64,000 bases of DNA from Polynucleobacter sp. MWH-HuK1. Lineage in GTDB: Bacteria; Pseudomonadota; Gammaproteobacteria; Burkholderiales; Burkholderiaceae. The position numbers and the translations under genes are program-made. The notes under the pieces were generated by a model. The model was not told the origin of the DNA and did not search any database. It saw only the letters and a program-made list of their open reading frames with translations. Below, one piece after another: positions 28,712 to 38,603 of this stretch; the stretch's first letter is position 1; each line of letters starts with the position of its first letter. The stretch covers positions 1,683,654 through 1,747,653 of the forward strand of contig NZ_JACVPP010000001.1 in NCBI RefSeq assembly GCF_018881815.1, written 5' to 3'.

Positions 28712-29536
28712 ATGAGCCCTAGCAAAACCATCAAAACTCCCAAATCTACCGGTGAGGTTGGAAAAACAGCCATCCAAGTGGTGGAACGCATGATGAATTT
28801 GCTAGATGCGCTAGCCGATCAAGAGGACTCCAGCAGCCTCAAAAATCTTGCTGAACTAACTGGTCTACATCCCTCTACTGCCCACCGCATTTTGAATGAT
28901 ATGGTTGCCTGCAGACTTGTTGAGCGTGGTGATGGAGGCACTTACCGTCTCGGTTTAAAGCTATTAGAGCTTGGCAATTTAGTGAAGGCAAGATTATCGG
29001 TCCGCGAAGCAGCGCAGCTACCAATGCGCACCCTACACAAGCTCACCGGCGAAACAGTGAATCTATCTGTTCGCCAAGGCGATGAAATTGTTTATGTTGA
29101 TCGCGCTTATAGCGAACGCTCAGGAATGCAAGTTGTCCGCGCTATTGGCGGTCGTGCGCCGTTGCATCTCACCTCAGTTGGCAAACTCTTTTTAGCTAGC
29201 GATGACCCCAGTCAGGTTCGAGCCTATGTCACGCGCACTGGCTTATCCGGACATACTCGCAATAGCATTACCGAATTAGGCAAACTGGAGGCTGAACTCA
29301 ATCAAGTACGCAAAGTAGGCAATGCTCGCGATGATGAAGAGCTGGAGTTAGGTGTGAGCTGTTTAGCTGCAGCCATCTTGGATGACACCGGGAAATTGGT
29401 TGCTGGCCTTTCTTTAAGCGCCCCAACCGACCGTATTCAGGCGGACTGGCTACGCGCTCTTCAAGAAACTGCCTTACAGATCTCCAAAGGCATGGGCTTC
29501 AAACCCAAATCGGCCGAACCAGGCAGCTCAAACTAG
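28712..29536 (+). CDS. IclR-family transcriptional regulator
   Basis: This 274-residue regulator has an N-terminal winged helix (VVERMMNLLDALA, then NLAELTGLHPSTAHRILNDM) and the IclR effector domain with TVNLSVRQGDEIVYVDR, GRAPLHLTSVGKLFLA and DDEELELGVSCLAAAI. Target genes cannot be inferred: neighbours are pyrD and a convergent D,D-peptidase gene. No ribosome site precedes the ATG, and the -10 box is only eight bases away, suggesting a leaderless message. A short inverted repeat overlaps its promoter and may be its own operator. Confidence 0.92.
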   Translation: MSPSKTIKTPKSTGEVGKTAIQVVERMMNLLDALADQEDSSSLKNLAELTGLHPSTAHRILNDMVACRLVERGDGGTYRLGLKLLELGNLVKARLSVREAAQLPMRTLHKLTGETVNLSVRQGDEIVYVDRAYSERSGMQVVRAIGGRAPLHLTSVGKLFLASDDPSQVRAYVTRTGLSGHTRNSITELGKLEAELNQVRKVGNARDDEELELGVSCLAAAILDDTGKLVAGLSLSAPTDRIQADWLRALQETALQISKGMGFKPKSAEPGSSN

Positions 29537-29538
29537 CC

Positions 29539-30555
29539 TTACATTAAGCGACGAATTGACTGCGCACCAGATGGCATGCGCTCATACCAGTCACGTACGC
29601 GCACGGCATCAGCAAAACGTGATTGCGTTCCGACAGAATCTAAGAACACCAACAACAATGGCGTATTATTTACTCTAGCCTGCATGACCAAACATTTACC
29701 AGCAGCATTTATAAAGCCAGTTTTTTGTAGGCCGATATTCATATCACCAGAGCGTACCAAACGATTAGTGTTCATAAACTTTTGCGGACGTTTCCCAATC
29801 ACCATGGTCAGATCTGGCCAAGTTGAAAACTCACGAATGGTTTTGTATTGATATGCTGCACTGAGCATGCGTGTCAGATCTTCTGCTGTGGCAACGTTCT
29901 CACTCATGAGGCCGGTTGGATCCGCAAAATTAGAATGGTCCATGCCAAGCTCTTTTGCCTTGCGATTCATAGCACCTACAAATGCTGGTACACCGCCCGG
30001 GTAATTTCTGCCCAAGGTATATGCAGCCCGGTTCTCAGAGGACATTAAAGCAAGCAAGAGCGCCTCTTCACGAGTTAAAACAGTTCCACCTGCCAAACGC
30101 GAAGAGCGGTAACTTTGCACATCTTCAGAGTTGATTACCAAAGTTTCATCTAATGGCATCTTGGCATCTAACACCACCATCGCTGTCATTAACTTGGTAA
30201 TGGAAGCAATTGGCAAACTTACAGAGGGGTTCTTTTCAAAATACACTTCTTTAGTATCTTGATTAACCACCATCGCTACGCTAGATTTGAGATTTAGGTC
30301 GTCATGTTGTCCACGTAATCCTAATGCAGTTGCAAGAGATGGTCTTGCAGGCACAACCGGCTCTGTTGAGCGCGTAACTGTTACACGAACGGTTTTGGGC
30401 TTTTTGGAAGTCTTGGTGCTTGTCTTGGTGGCTGCTTTAGCAGTAGTTTTGGTTTGCTGCTTCTCTTTATTGGCAGCAATTGCAGGTGCGTTCGCCATGG
30501 CGCCAACCGCAAAAAATACAGCCAAGGCAAAAAGCCAAAATCGATTCAAACGCAT
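29539..30555 (-). CDS. D-alanyl-D-alanine endopeptidase (peptidase S11, PBP7-like)
   Basis: This periplasmic penicillin-binding protein cleaves peptidoglycan cross-links. Starting at 30555 gives 338 residues: a signal peptide (FWLFALAVFFAVGAMANAPA), a Lys/Thr-rich linker (residues about 30-65), then the S11 domain with SITK as the SxxK nucleophile motif, SSENRAA as the SxN motif and QKTGFINAAGKC as the KTG motif. The absence of a C-terminal membrane-anchoring domain fits PbpG/PBP7 rather than PBP5. Its stop is two bases from the convergent IclR stop, with no terminator between. Confidence 0.9.
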   Translation of the reverse strand: MRLNRFWLFALAVFFAVGAMANAPAIAANKEKQQTKTTAKAATKTSTKTSKKPKTVRVTVTRSTEPVVPARPSLATALGLRGQHDDLNLKSSVAMVVNQDTKEVYFEKNPSVSLPIASITKLMTAMVVLDAKMPLDETLVINSEDVQSYRSSRLAGGTVLTREEALLLALMSSENRAAYTLGRNYPGGVPAFVGAMNRKAKELGMDHSNFADPTGLMSENVATAEDLTRMLSAAYQYKTIREFSTWPDLTMVIGKRPQKFMNTNRLVRSGDMNIGLQKTGFINAAGKCLVMQARVNNTPLLLVFLDSVGTQSRFADAVRVRDWYERMPSGAQSIRRLM

Positions 30556-30675
30556 CCCAAAATACCTTCCAAAACTTTCAACATACGGAATGATAATTAA
30601 TTTCCCAGAGCAAGGCGGTTTTATTCGCCCCAATATAGGCCTTCCACTCACCAAAATCCACTCTCGCTATACACC

Positions 30676-31563
30676 CTACTCTGCAATTGTCGCCACTGTA
30701 TTAGCCTGACGTGCGTTTACCAGCACCACTCCCGTCATCGTTAAACATAAACCAACGGCCATCAACAAGGTGAATGGCTCATCAAATAACAGCCAAGCCA
30801 TTGCTGCAGTTGTCGGTGGCACTAAATAGAGAAAGCTGGTGACTTTGGTAGCAGCCCCCTTGCGAATCATCATGAACAACAAGCTGATTGATCCTATCGA
30901 TAAAGGGAAGATGGCCCAGAGCAATGCTCCAATAACGGAGGGATTCCAAACCATCTCGCCTGATTCAAACAAATACATACAGACAAAGCATAGTGCCGCT
31001 GAAACACCAAACTGAATAGAGGAGCCAGCGCGCAAGTCAAATACTGGACAAAATTTCTTTTGATAAAGAGTACCAAAAGTTATCGAGAGAAGCCCTCCAA
31101 ATGCGAGCGCGTAACTCGCCAGAGGAATATGTGTAAAACCTATCTTTTCAACCACTACCAAGGCGACACCAGCAAAACCAAATCCCAAACCAATCCATTG
31201 GCGTGGCGTAACCTTCTCTGATATCCAGGCAGCAAACCAAGCGGTCACAATTGGTTGAAGGCCAACAATGATGGCAACTAACCCAGCCGTCATTCCCAAT
31301 CTAACCGCGAACCATACGCCGAGCAAGTAACCAAACTGAAGCAAGATGCCAGCAACGGCGATATGCTTGATTTGAGACCAGCTAGGCCAAGTAATTCTCC
31401 ACACGAAACTAAGCGCTACCATCGCAGCCAAAACCCCTGCAAACCGCCAAAACAAGAAAGTTGCCGGCTCTACATATGGCATTGCTAGACGCGCGATCAC
31501 GAAACCGGTACTCCAAATGAGTACAAATATCGGGGCAATGGCGTTGTCTAGCATAAGCTTCAT
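30676..31563 (-). CDS. EamA/DMT-family membrane transporter
   Basis: The 295-residue protein has about ten membrane segments in two EamA repeats; the first starts at APIFVLIWSTGFVIARLA and the second near HIPLASYALAFGGLLSITFGT. Drug/metabolite transporters of this type export amino acids, metabolites or drugs, and the substrate cannot be read from sequence. A second ATG three codons downstream is an alternative start. It is followed by the pbpG-like gene on the same strand after 120 bases. Confidence 0.88.
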   Translation of the reverse strand: MKLMLDNAIAPIFVLIWSTGFVIARLAMPYVEPATFLFWRFAGVLAAMVALSFVWRITWPSWSQIKHIAVAGILLQFGYLLGVWFAVRLGMTAGLVAIIVGLQPIVTAWFAAWISEKVTPRQWIGLGFGFAGVALVVVEKIGFTHIPLASYALAFGGLLSITFGTLYQKKFCPVFDLRAGSSIQFGVSAALCFVCMYLFESGEMVWNPSVIGALLWAIFPLSIGSISLLFMMIRKGAATKVTSFLYLVPPTTAAMAWLLFDEPFTLLMAVGLCLTMTGVVLVNARQANTVATIAE

Positions 31564-31683
31564 GAGTAACCTGCTGAAAATATTAGGGTTTTTTACTGAA
31601 TCTTTGATTTTAGGCGCTTTTGCCTACCCGCCCCATTTAAATCTAGGATGGGAAACTTATGCTGCAACGCAATATATATGCCA

Positions 31684-31689
31684 TATAAT
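31684..31689 (+). promoter_or_regulatory. Candidate -10 box of the phasin gene
   Basis: A consensus TATAAT lies in the A/T-rich gap between the divergent EamA and phasin genes. The -35 position has no good match. A leader of about 67 bases and a weak AGAGACC ribosome site would precede the phasin ATG. Confidence 0.35.
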
Positions 31690-31762
31690 TTACCAAAAAG
31701 AGTACATTAGGAAATAGCCCAAAGTCAGAACCCAGATACTTATCGAACGAAAAGAGACCGAA

Positions 31763-32314
31763 ATGAACCTAACTCCAGAACAAATAGCAGCAGCACAAAA
31801 AGCAAACCTAGAGACCTTGAGCGGATTAACCAATCAAGCTTTGCAAAGCATTGAAAAATTAGTGGAACTGAATATGCATATTGCCAAACAAAGCTTGAGC
31901 GATAGCATGAATAGCGCTAAAAAAGCATTGGAAGTAAAAGACATTCAACAGTTACTCGCTCATCAAGCTGAAGCAGTTCAGCCAATGGCAGAAAAAATTA
32001 TGGCTTATAGCCGCCACCTATATGAGTTGGCTCACGAAACTCAAAACAGCTTCACTCAATCTGCGGAAAAAGAATTCCAAGCAGGTCAAAAGAAAATCAA
32101 CTCTTTAGTAGAAGAGTGGACTAAGAATGCACCAGTTGGATCAGACGCAGCTGTGCAGGCTATGAAACAAGCTATCGCCTCTGCTAACAATGTATTTGAG
32201 ACTAGCCAAAAGGCTGTCAAGCATGCAGTTGAAGTTGCGCAAACAAATTTAACTACCGCTACTGAAACTGTTATGAAAGCAGCTGACACAGCAAGTAAAA
32301 CCAGTAAGAAGTAG
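31763..32314 (+). CDS. Phasin family protein
   Basis: This 183-residue, almost wholly helical protein begins MNLTPEQIAAAQKANLETLS, typical of betaproteobacterial PhaP-type phasins. It continues with the heptad-like stretch NQALQSIEKLVELNMHIAKQ and an Ala/Lys/Thr-rich C terminus. Phasins coat polyhydroxyalkanoate granules and control their size. No polymerase gene is in view, but a 3-hydroxybutyryl-CoA dehydrogenase gene occurs at 19703. The gene stands alone and is followed by a strong terminator. Confidence 0.85.
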   Translation: MNLTPEQIAAAQKANLETLSGLTNQALQSIEKLVELNMHIAKQSLSDSMNSAKKALEVKDIQQLLAHQAEAVQPMAEKIMAYSRHLYELAHETQNSFTQSAEKEFQAGQKKINSLVEEWTKNAPVGSDAAVQAMKQAIASANNVFETSQKAVKHAVEVAQTNLTTATETVMKAADTASKTSKK

Positions 32315-32349
32315 TAATATACTACCCCGCACTTCAGGTGCTCGGTAAT

Positions 32350-32378
32350 AAAAAGCCCCGGTTACTCGGGGCTTTTTA
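32350..32378. terminator. Bidirectional intrinsic terminator
   Basis: AAAAAGCCCCG-GTTA-CTCGGGGCTTTTT separates the convergent phasin and lpdA transcripts; the A and T runs allow it to work in both directions. Confidence 0.85.
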
Positions 32379-32413
32379 TTTCTGCCACTTACTACTGTAT
32401 ATCGAAAAGATTC

Positions 32414-34198
32414 TTAGGCTTTCTTTTTTACTGGCGGTAGATCGGTGCAGTGGCCATGGGCCGCTTCAGCCGCAAGACCCACTGATTCACCGAGGGTTGG
32501 ATGTGGATGAATAGTCTTACCAATATCCACCGCATCAGCCCCCATCTCAATGGCCAGACATACTTCACCAATCAAATCACCAGCATGTGTGCCAACAATG
32601 CCACCACCGATAATACGATGGGTAGTAGCATCAAAAATGAGTTTTGTGAAACCTTCATCACGTCCATTAGCAATCGCTCGTCCGCTAGCTGCCCATGGGA
32701 ATAAACCTTTTTCATAGGCAATACCTTGTGCTTTGCACTGCTCTTCCGTCAAGCCGGCCCATGCCACTTCCGGATCAGTGTAAGCAACCGATGGAATTTG
32801 CTTCGCGTCAAAGTAGGATTTTTCGCCTGCTGCTGCTTCAGCGGCAACGTGACCTTCATGCACTGCCTTATGAGCTAACATCGGCTGACCCACTAAATCG
32901 CCAATTGCAAAAATATTAGGGATATTAGTGCGCATTTGCTTATCAACTGGAATAAAGCCGCGCTCATCTACAAGCACGCCTGCTTTACCAGCATCAATCT
33001 TCTTACCATTTGGCGTGCGGCCTACTGCAACCAATACCAAGTCGTAGGTTTGCGGTTCCGCTGGCGCATTCTCGCCCTCAAAACTGACCTGTATGCCATC
33101 AGGCTTCACTTCCGCCTTGGCGGCACGCGTCTTGAGCATGATCTTTTCAAAACGTCCGGCATTGAACTTCTCCCAGACCTTTTCTAAATCACGATCCGCA
33201 CCCGCCATAAGGCCATCCATCATCTCAGCGATATCAATACGTGAGCCTAGCGTGCTGTAAACGGTTGCCATCTCTAAACCAATAATGCCGCCGCCAATAA
33301 CTAACATTCGCTTTGGAATGCTCTTGAGCAATAAAGCACCAGTGCTATCCACAATGCGTGGATCTTCTGGCAAGAAAGGCAGTTTGACTGGTTGACTACC
33401 AGCAGCAATGATGGCCTTCTGAAAGCGCACCACTTCTTTTTTGCCAGTGAGATCTTGACCAGTACCGTCAGTTAACTCAACCTCGACATGGTTCGCATCC
33501 AAGAACTTACCGAGGCCGCGCACCACTTTTACTTTGCGAGCCTTTGCCATGCCAGCAAGACCACCAGTTAATTTGGCAATGACAGACTCTTTGTAACCGC
33601 GCAATTGATCAATCTCGATCTTCGGCGCGCCAAAGTTAATGCCATGCTTTGCCATGGTCTTCACTTCATCCATAACTGAAGTGGTGTGGAGTAATGCTTT
33701 AGATGGAATACAGCCAACGTTCAAACAAACGCCGCCCAAAGTTGGGTAACGCTCCACTAAAACGGTATTCATACCTAAGTCAGCGCTACGAAACGCTGCG
33801 CTATAGCCGCCAGGACCGGCACCCAAAACCAATACCTCGCATTCATGATCTACCTTACCGCTGAACTGACCAGCTACTGGGGCAGGTGCGGCTGTCATTG
33901 CAGGGGCAGCAGGAGCTGATGCCACAGGTGCTACTGCGGGTTTAGCAACTGGCACTGCGCCACTTGCTTCGATTTCTGCAATCACAGAACCCTTGCTAAC
34001 TTTATCCCCAAGTTTGACTGCAATACTAGTAACAGTGCCTGCAGCATCTGCTGGCACTTCCATCGTTGCCTTATCTGATTCGAGCACCAAGAGTGGTTGC
34101 TCTTTTTCAATAACATCACCAACTTTCACCAGCACTTCAATGACAGGTACATCAGAATAGTCACCAATATCTGGAACGAGAATTATTTGCTTAGCCAT
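32414..34198 (-). CDS. lpdA: Dihydrolipoyl dehydrogenase (E3) with N-terminal lipoyl domain
   Basis: E3 reoxidises the lipoyl groups of pyruvate dehydrogenase using FAD and NAD. The 594-residue length reflects an N-terminal lipoyl domain (about residues 1-80; lysine in [10 protein letters not shown]) and an Ala/Pro linker before the flavoprotein core. The core has [19 protein letters not shown], the redox disulfide [17 protein letters not shown], the NAD site [12 protein letters not shown] and the catalytic HPHPTLGE. Lipoyl-fused E3 is usual for the pyruvate complex in betaproteobacteria. It is the last gene of the aceE-aceF-lpdA operon. Confidence 0.96.
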   Translation of the reverse strand: MAKQIILVPDIGDYSDVPVIEVLVKVGDVIEKEQPLLVLESDKATMEVPADAAGTVTSIAVKLGDKVSKGSVIAEIEASGAVPVAKPAVAPVASAPAAPAMTAAPAPVAGQFSGKVDHECEVLVLGAGPGGYSAAFRSADLGMNTVLVERYPTLGGVCLNVGCIPSKALLHTTSVMDEVKTMAKHGINFGAPKIEIDQLRGYKESVIAKLTGGLAGMAKARKVKVVRGLGKFLDANHVEVELTDGTGQDLTGKKEVVRFQKAIIAAGSQPVKLPFLPEDPRIVDSTGALLLKSIPKRMLVIGGGIIGLEMATVYSTLGSRIDIAEMMDGLMAGADRDLEKVWEKFNAGRFEKIMLKTRAAKAEVKPDGIQVSFEGENAPAEPQTYDLVLVAVGRTPNGKKIDAGKAGVLVDERGFIPVDKQMRTNIPNIFAIGDLVGQPMLAHKAVHEGHVAAEAAAGEKSYFDAKQIPSVAYTDPEVAWAGLTEEQCKAQGIAYEKGLFPWAASGRAIANGRDEGFTKLIFDATTHRIIGGGIVGTHAGDLIGEVCLAIEMGADAVDIGKTIHPHPTLGESVGLAAEAAHGHCTDLPPVKKKA

Positions 34199-34207
34199 GA
34201 ATTCCCC

Positions 34208-35806
34208 TTACAGACTAGCGCGACGGAAGTCGGCCAAGAGCTGAGCAATATACACATTGAAGCGAGTAGCCAAAGCGCCGTCAATCACGCGATGATCTGC
34301 TGACAAAGACAATGGGCAAATGAGGCGTGGCACAAATTGCTTACCATCCCAAACTGGCTTCATCGCAGCTTTGCTCACACCCAAAATGGCAACTTCAGGC
34401 GCATTCACTATTGGCGAGAAATACGTACCACCAATGCCGCCTAGCGATGAAATCGTAAAGCTCGCACCTTGCATTTGATCTGGCTTTAATTTGCCGTCAC
34501 GAGCAAGCGCCGCTAGATCCGAAGTTTCCTTAGCGAGTTCAAAGATACCTTTTTTATCAGCATCTTTGATTACTGGCACGACTAAACCAGTAGGAGTGTC
34601 TGCAGCAAAACCAATATTGAAGTATTTCTTCAGAATGAGATCATCGCCATCTAAAGAACTGTTGAACTCAGGATATTTTTTCAATGCCGCTACTGCGGCT
34701 TTCATTAAGAAAGCAAGCATCGTGATCTTGACACCCCTCTTCTCATTCTCTTTGTTAGTGAGAACACGGAATGCCTCTAAGTCCGTAATGTCAGCATCTT
34801 CGTGATATGTCACAGCTGGAATCATTACCCAGTTACGACCCAGGTTAGCTGCAGTGAGTTTCTTAATGCGATTTAGTGGCTGACGCTCAATCTCACCAAA
34901 CTTCGTAAAATCTACTTTTGGCCAAGGGATAAGATTCAAGCCGCCTAGACTGCCACCACTAGCGGCTGCCGCAGGACTTACTGCTCCACCACTCATTGCC
35001 GCCTTTACAAAGGCCTGTACATCCTCTTGAGTAATGCGGCCTTTAGGGCCTGATCCTTTAACCTGATCAATCGTGACGCCTAGCTCGCGCGCAAACTTAC
35101 GCACAGAAGGGCTAGCGTGACTCACCGCTGTTTCAACTGGCGGAGGAGTATTGCTTAGTGGAGGCGGTGCTGGGGCTCTTGCGATTGGAGGCTCAACAGT
35201 TTTAGTTGCTGGTGCTGTGATGGTAGCAACTGGAGCAGGAGCGGATGCCGAAGATCCGCTTTCCAAGATCAAAACAACCGATCCCTCAGAAAGGTTATCA
35301 CCAACCTTAACTTTGACTTCCTTAACAACGCCAGAGTGCGATGCGGGAACATCCATGGTGGCTTTATCAGATTCAAGCACGACGATGGACTGTTCTTTTT
35401 CAACCTTGTCGCCCACCTTCACCAAAACCTCGATTACAGGAACATCTTTGTAGTCACCGATATCTGGAACCTTAATTTCAATTGGGGATCCGCCAGCGCT
35501 TACTGGTGCTGCAGCCGGGGCTGATGCAGGAGCGCTAGCAACTGGGGTTGGTGCTGCAGCCGAAGCACCCTCTTCTAAAGTGATAACAACAGAACCCTCA
35601 GAAAGGTTATCGCCTATCTTGACCTTGACCTCTTTCACGATACCAGAGTGTGATGAAGGAACGTCCATGGTGGCTTTATCAGATTCAAGCACGAGGATGG
35701 ACTGCTCTTTCTCAATTTTATCGCCTGCTTTAACCAATACTTCAATCACCGGTACATCTTTGTAATCGCCGATATCCGGAACTTTGATTTCAATTATTTG
35801 ACTCAT
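34208..35806 (-). CDS. aceF: Pyruvate dehydrogenase E2 (dihydrolipoyl acetyltransferase)
   Basis: E2 forms the core of the complex and transfers the acetyl group to CoA. The 532 residues comprise two lipoyl domains (about 1-80 and 109-188, lysines in ESDKATMDVP), Ala/Pro-rich linkers, a peripheral subunit-binding domain (SPSVRKFARELGV to KGRITQEDV) and the catalytic domain ending in LSADHRVIDGALATRF, with the active-site histidine. The two lipoyl domains are nearly identical at protein level and very similar in DNA. It lies between aceE and lpdA. Confidence 0.96.
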   Translation of the reverse strand: MSQIIEIKVPDIGDYKDVPVIEVLVKAGDKIEKEQSILVLESDKATMDVPSSHSGIVKEVKVKIGDNLSEGSVVITLEEGASAAAPTPVASAPASAPAAAPVSAGGSPIEIKVPDIGDYKDVPVIEVLVKVGDKVEKEQSIVVLESDKATMDVPASHSGVVKEVKVKVGDNLSEGSVVLILESGSSASAPAPVATITAPATKTVEPPIARAPAPPPLSNTPPPVETAVSHASPSVRKFARELGVTIDQVKGSGPKGRITQEDVQAFVKAAMSGGAVSPAAAASGGSLGGLNLIPWPKVDFTKFGEIERQPLNRIKKLTAANLGRNWVMIPAVTYHEDADITDLEAFRVLTNKENEKRGVKITMLAFLMKAAVAALKKYPEFNSSLDGDDLILKKYFNIGFAADTPTGLVVPVIKDADKKGIFELAKETSDLAALARDGKLKPDQMQGASFTISSLGGIGGTYFSPIVNAPEVAILGVSKAAMKPVWDGKQFVPRLICPLSLSADHRVIDGALATRFNVYIAQLLADFRRASL

Positions 35807-35821
35807 AGTATTTATCTCTTA

Positions 35822-38518
35822 TCAAACCGTCATTGGGTTTGGTTTAGTAGTATCGATGTCGTATTTCTTAATCGCTTCAGCTAACTTAGAGCGATCGAGC
35901 TGACCAGAGTCAACCAATGATCTCAAAGCAGTCAGAACTACCCAACGACGATCTACTTCAAAGAAGTCACGGAGTTTTTCACGGGTATCTGAACGACCAA
36001 ATCCGTCAGTACCAAGCACTTCGTAGCGACGACCCATATGCTGAATCGCAGGACGAATTTGCTCTGCGAATAATCGAACATAGTCAGTCGCAGCAATGAC
36101 TGGACCAGTTGTGTCTTTGAGGCACTTCTCAACATGAGATAAAACCGGTGCAGCAATTGGGTTCAAGAGATTACTACGGTGCACTGCAGTCCAATCGCGG
36201 CCAAGTTCAGTAAAGCTTGGGCAACCCCACAAGTCTGAAGCAATACCCCAGTCTTTATTCAAAATCTCTGCAGCTTCGATAACTTCGCGGAAGATTGTTC
36301 CGGAGCCTAAGAGTTGCACGCGCAATTTTGCATTAGCGTCGCCAACTGACTTCAGTTTGTACATCCCCTTAATGATGTCTTTTTCTGCGCCCTTAGGCAT
36401 CGCAGGATGTGCATAGTTCTCATTCATCAAGGTAACGTAGTAATACACATCTTCCTGAACTTCTAACATACGACGCATACCATCCTGAATTACTACTGCC
36501 AATTCAAATGCGAATGTAGGGTCGTAGCTAATACAGTTTGGAACTGCACCACTCCACAAATGGCTATGACCATCTTCGTGTTGCAAGCCTTCGCCGTTCA
36601 AAGTAGTTCTACCAGCAGTACCGCCCAATAGGAAGCCACGGCTACGCATATCGCCGGCAGCCCAAGCTAAGTCACCAATACGCTGGAAACCAAACATGGA
36701 ATAGAAGATATAGAAAGGCAACATCGGTACGCCATGGGTAGAGTAAGAGGTAGCAGCGGCGATCCAGTCGCACATACCACCAGCTTCGTTAATACCCTCT
36801 TGCAAGATCTGACCAGTCTTATCTTCTTTATAGAACATCAATTGATCGTGATCTTCTGGAGTGTAGAGCTGACCTAACTGATTCCAGATGCCCAATTGGC
36901 GGAACATGCCCTCCATGCCAAAAGTACGTGACTCGTCTGGAACAATAGGGACTACACGCTTACCAAGCACCTTATCGCGTACGACGGTGTTGAGCAAGCG
37001 CACAAATGCCATCGTTGTAGAGATCTCGCGACCTTCTGTAGTTGCTTCCAGTAATGGCGCAAAAGTTTCCAATGAAGGTACAGGCAAGCTCTCAGCCTTA
37101 GTGCGACGCTGCGGCAAATAGCCACCTAATTCTTGGCGACGCGCCTTCATGTATTCCAACTCTGGGCTGCCTTCAGCAAATTTCACTAAAGGCATTTCAT
37201 CCAACTGCTCATCTTTAACCGGAATTTCAAAGCGATCGCGGAAGCGACGAACGTCATCAGCATTCATCTTCTTCGCTTGGTGGGCAATATTCATTGCCTC
37301 ACCCGATCCACCCATGCCGTAACCCTTAATGGTGTGAGCCAAGATCACTGTAGGCTGCTCTTTATGATTTACCGCTGCATGAAAGGCTGCAAACACTTTA
37401 TGAGGATCGTGGCCGCCACGATTAAGCTGCCAAATCTCATCATCACTCCAGTCGCTGACTAAAGCTTTTAATTCTGGAGTGTTGAAAACGATCTCGCGAA
37501 CATAGGCGCCATTCTTAGACTTCATTGTCTGGTATTGACCATCAACGATCTCGCCCAAACGCTGCATCAAGATACCTTTTTTATCGCGAGCAAATAAAGC
37601 ATCCCATTGACCGCCCCACACTACCTTGATGACATTCCAGCCCGAGCCACGGAACTCGCTCTCAAGCTCTTGAATAATTTTTCCGTTACCGCGCACCGGT
37701 CCGTCTAAGCGCTGCAAATTACAGTTAATAACAAAAATAAGGTTGTCGAGTTTTTCACGGCCAGCCATACCAATCGCGCCCAGAGATTCTGGCTCATCGG
37801 TTTCACCATCGCCCAAGAATGCCCAAACCTTACGACCTTGCTCTTGGATAAAACCACGATCTGTTAGGTACTTCATAAAGCGCGCTTGGTAAATCGCCAT
37901 GATCGGACCCAAGCCCATCGATACTGTTGGGAATTGCCAGAAGTCTGGCATCAACCAAGGATGTGGATAGCTAGAAATTCCTTTGCCGCCAACTTCTTGA
38001 CGGAAGTTATTGAGCTGATCCTCTTCAAGACGACCCAACATATAAGCACGTGCATATACGCCTGGGGCTGAGTGACCTTGTACAAATATCAAATCACCAC
38101 CATGCTCAGGAGACGGCGCATGCCAGAAGTGATTAAAGCCTACGTCGTATAAAGTCGCCGCTGACTGGAATGAAGAAATGTGGCCGCCAACGTTGGTATC
38201 TTTATTAGCGCGCAAAACCATCGCCATCGCGTTCCAACGAGTGTAAGAACGAATACGGTGCTCTACGTTCTGATCACCAGGCAAGCGCGCTTGGTTTTCA
38301 ACAGGAATCGTATTAATGTAAGGAGTCTCAGCATGAAATGGCTGAACTACTCCGTTTACACGTGCATGAGAAATTTGTTGATCAATAAGATAGGCAGCTC
38401 TTTCTGGCCCCTCATTGCGAATCACGCCATCAAGCGCTTGCAACCATTCTTGAGTCTCACCCGGATCAGCGTCCTGAGCGTTCTGTTTGCCTAATACTTG
38501 ATCTGGAACCGCTGCCAT
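35822..38518 (-). CDS. aceE: Pyruvate dehydrogenase E1 (homodimeric)
   Basis: E1 decarboxylates pyruvate with thiamine diphosphate and acetylates E2. The 898-residue length is that of the homodimeric proteobacterial type. Visible hallmarks are YPHPWLMPDFWQFPTVSMGL, the thiamine-binding FLGDGETDEPESLGAIG to INCNLQRLDGPV, and the C-terminal VLGTDGFGRSDTREKLRDFF. It is the promoter-proximal gene of the complex operon and is divergent from a sensor kinase gene, with an inverted repeat between them. Confidence 0.97.
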   Translation of the reverse strand: MAAVPDQVLGKQNAQDADPGETQEWLQALDGVIRNEGPERAAYLIDQQISHARVNGVVQPFHAETPYINTIPVENQARLPGDQNVEHRIRSYTRWNAMAMVLRANKDTNVGGHISSFQSAATLYDVGFNHFWHAPSPEHGGDLIFVQGHSAPGVYARAYMLGRLEEDQLNNFRQEVGGKGISSYPHPWLMPDFWQFPTVSMGLGPIMAIYQARFMKYLTDRGFIQEQGRKVWAFLGDGETDEPESLGAIGMAGREKLDNLIFVINCNLQRLDGPVRGNGKIIQELESEFRGSGWNVIKVVWGGQWDALFARDKKGILMQRLGEIVDGQYQTMKSKNGAYVREIVFNTPELKALVSDWSDDEIWQLNRGGHDPHKVFAAFHAAVNHKEQPTVILAHTIKGYGMGGSGEAMNIAHQAKKMNADDVRRFRDRFEIPVKDEQLDEMPLVKFAEGSPELEYMKARRQELGGYLPQRRTKAESLPVPSLETFAPLLEATTEGREISTTMAFVRLLNTVVRDKVLGKRVVPIVPDESRTFGMEGMFRQLGIWNQLGQLYTPEDHDQLMFYKEDKTGQILQEGINEAGGMCDWIAAATSYSTHGVPMLPFYIFYSMFGFQRIGDLAWAAGDMRSRGFLLGGTAGRTTLNGEGLQHEDGHSHLWSGAVPNCISYDPTFAFELAVVIQDGMRRMLEVQEDVYYYVTLMNENYAHPAMPKGAEKDIIKGMYKLKSVGDANAKLRVQLLGSGTIFREVIEAAEILNKDWGIASDLWGCPSFTELGRDWTAVHRSNLLNPIAAPVLSHVEKCLKDTTGPVIAATDYVRLFAEQIRPAIQHMGRRYEVLGTDGFGRSDTREKLRDFFEVDRRWVVLTALRSLVDSGQLDRSKLAEAIKKYDIDTTKPNPMTV

Positions 38519-38568
38519 CTTTAGTCTCCGTTAAATAGTGCTTATTTGTCATTAACTCTATAGGCAAT

Positions 38569-38597
38569 ATTCTAGGAAGGTATATGGGTGTAAACAA
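38569..38597 (-). promoter_or_regulatory. Candidate aceE promoter
   Basis: On the minus strand, TTGTTT (38597-38592) and TAGAAT (38574-38569) are 17 bases apart. Transcription would start near 38562, giving a leader of about 43 bases that includes ACGGAG before the aceE ATG. The boxes lie just downstream of the inverted repeat 38604-38638. Confidence 0.4.
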
Positions 38598-38603
38598 GCA
38601 ATT

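Noticed and set aside
31517..31717. Plus-strand 66-codon frame between the EamA and phasin genes
   Set aside because: Its first part is antisense to the EamA gene and the remainder covers the phasin promoter region; no ribosome site or family features.
35240..35806. Direct DNA repeat as a mobile or satellite element
   Set aside because: The repeat corresponds exactly to the two lipoyl domains of AceF and stays in frame.
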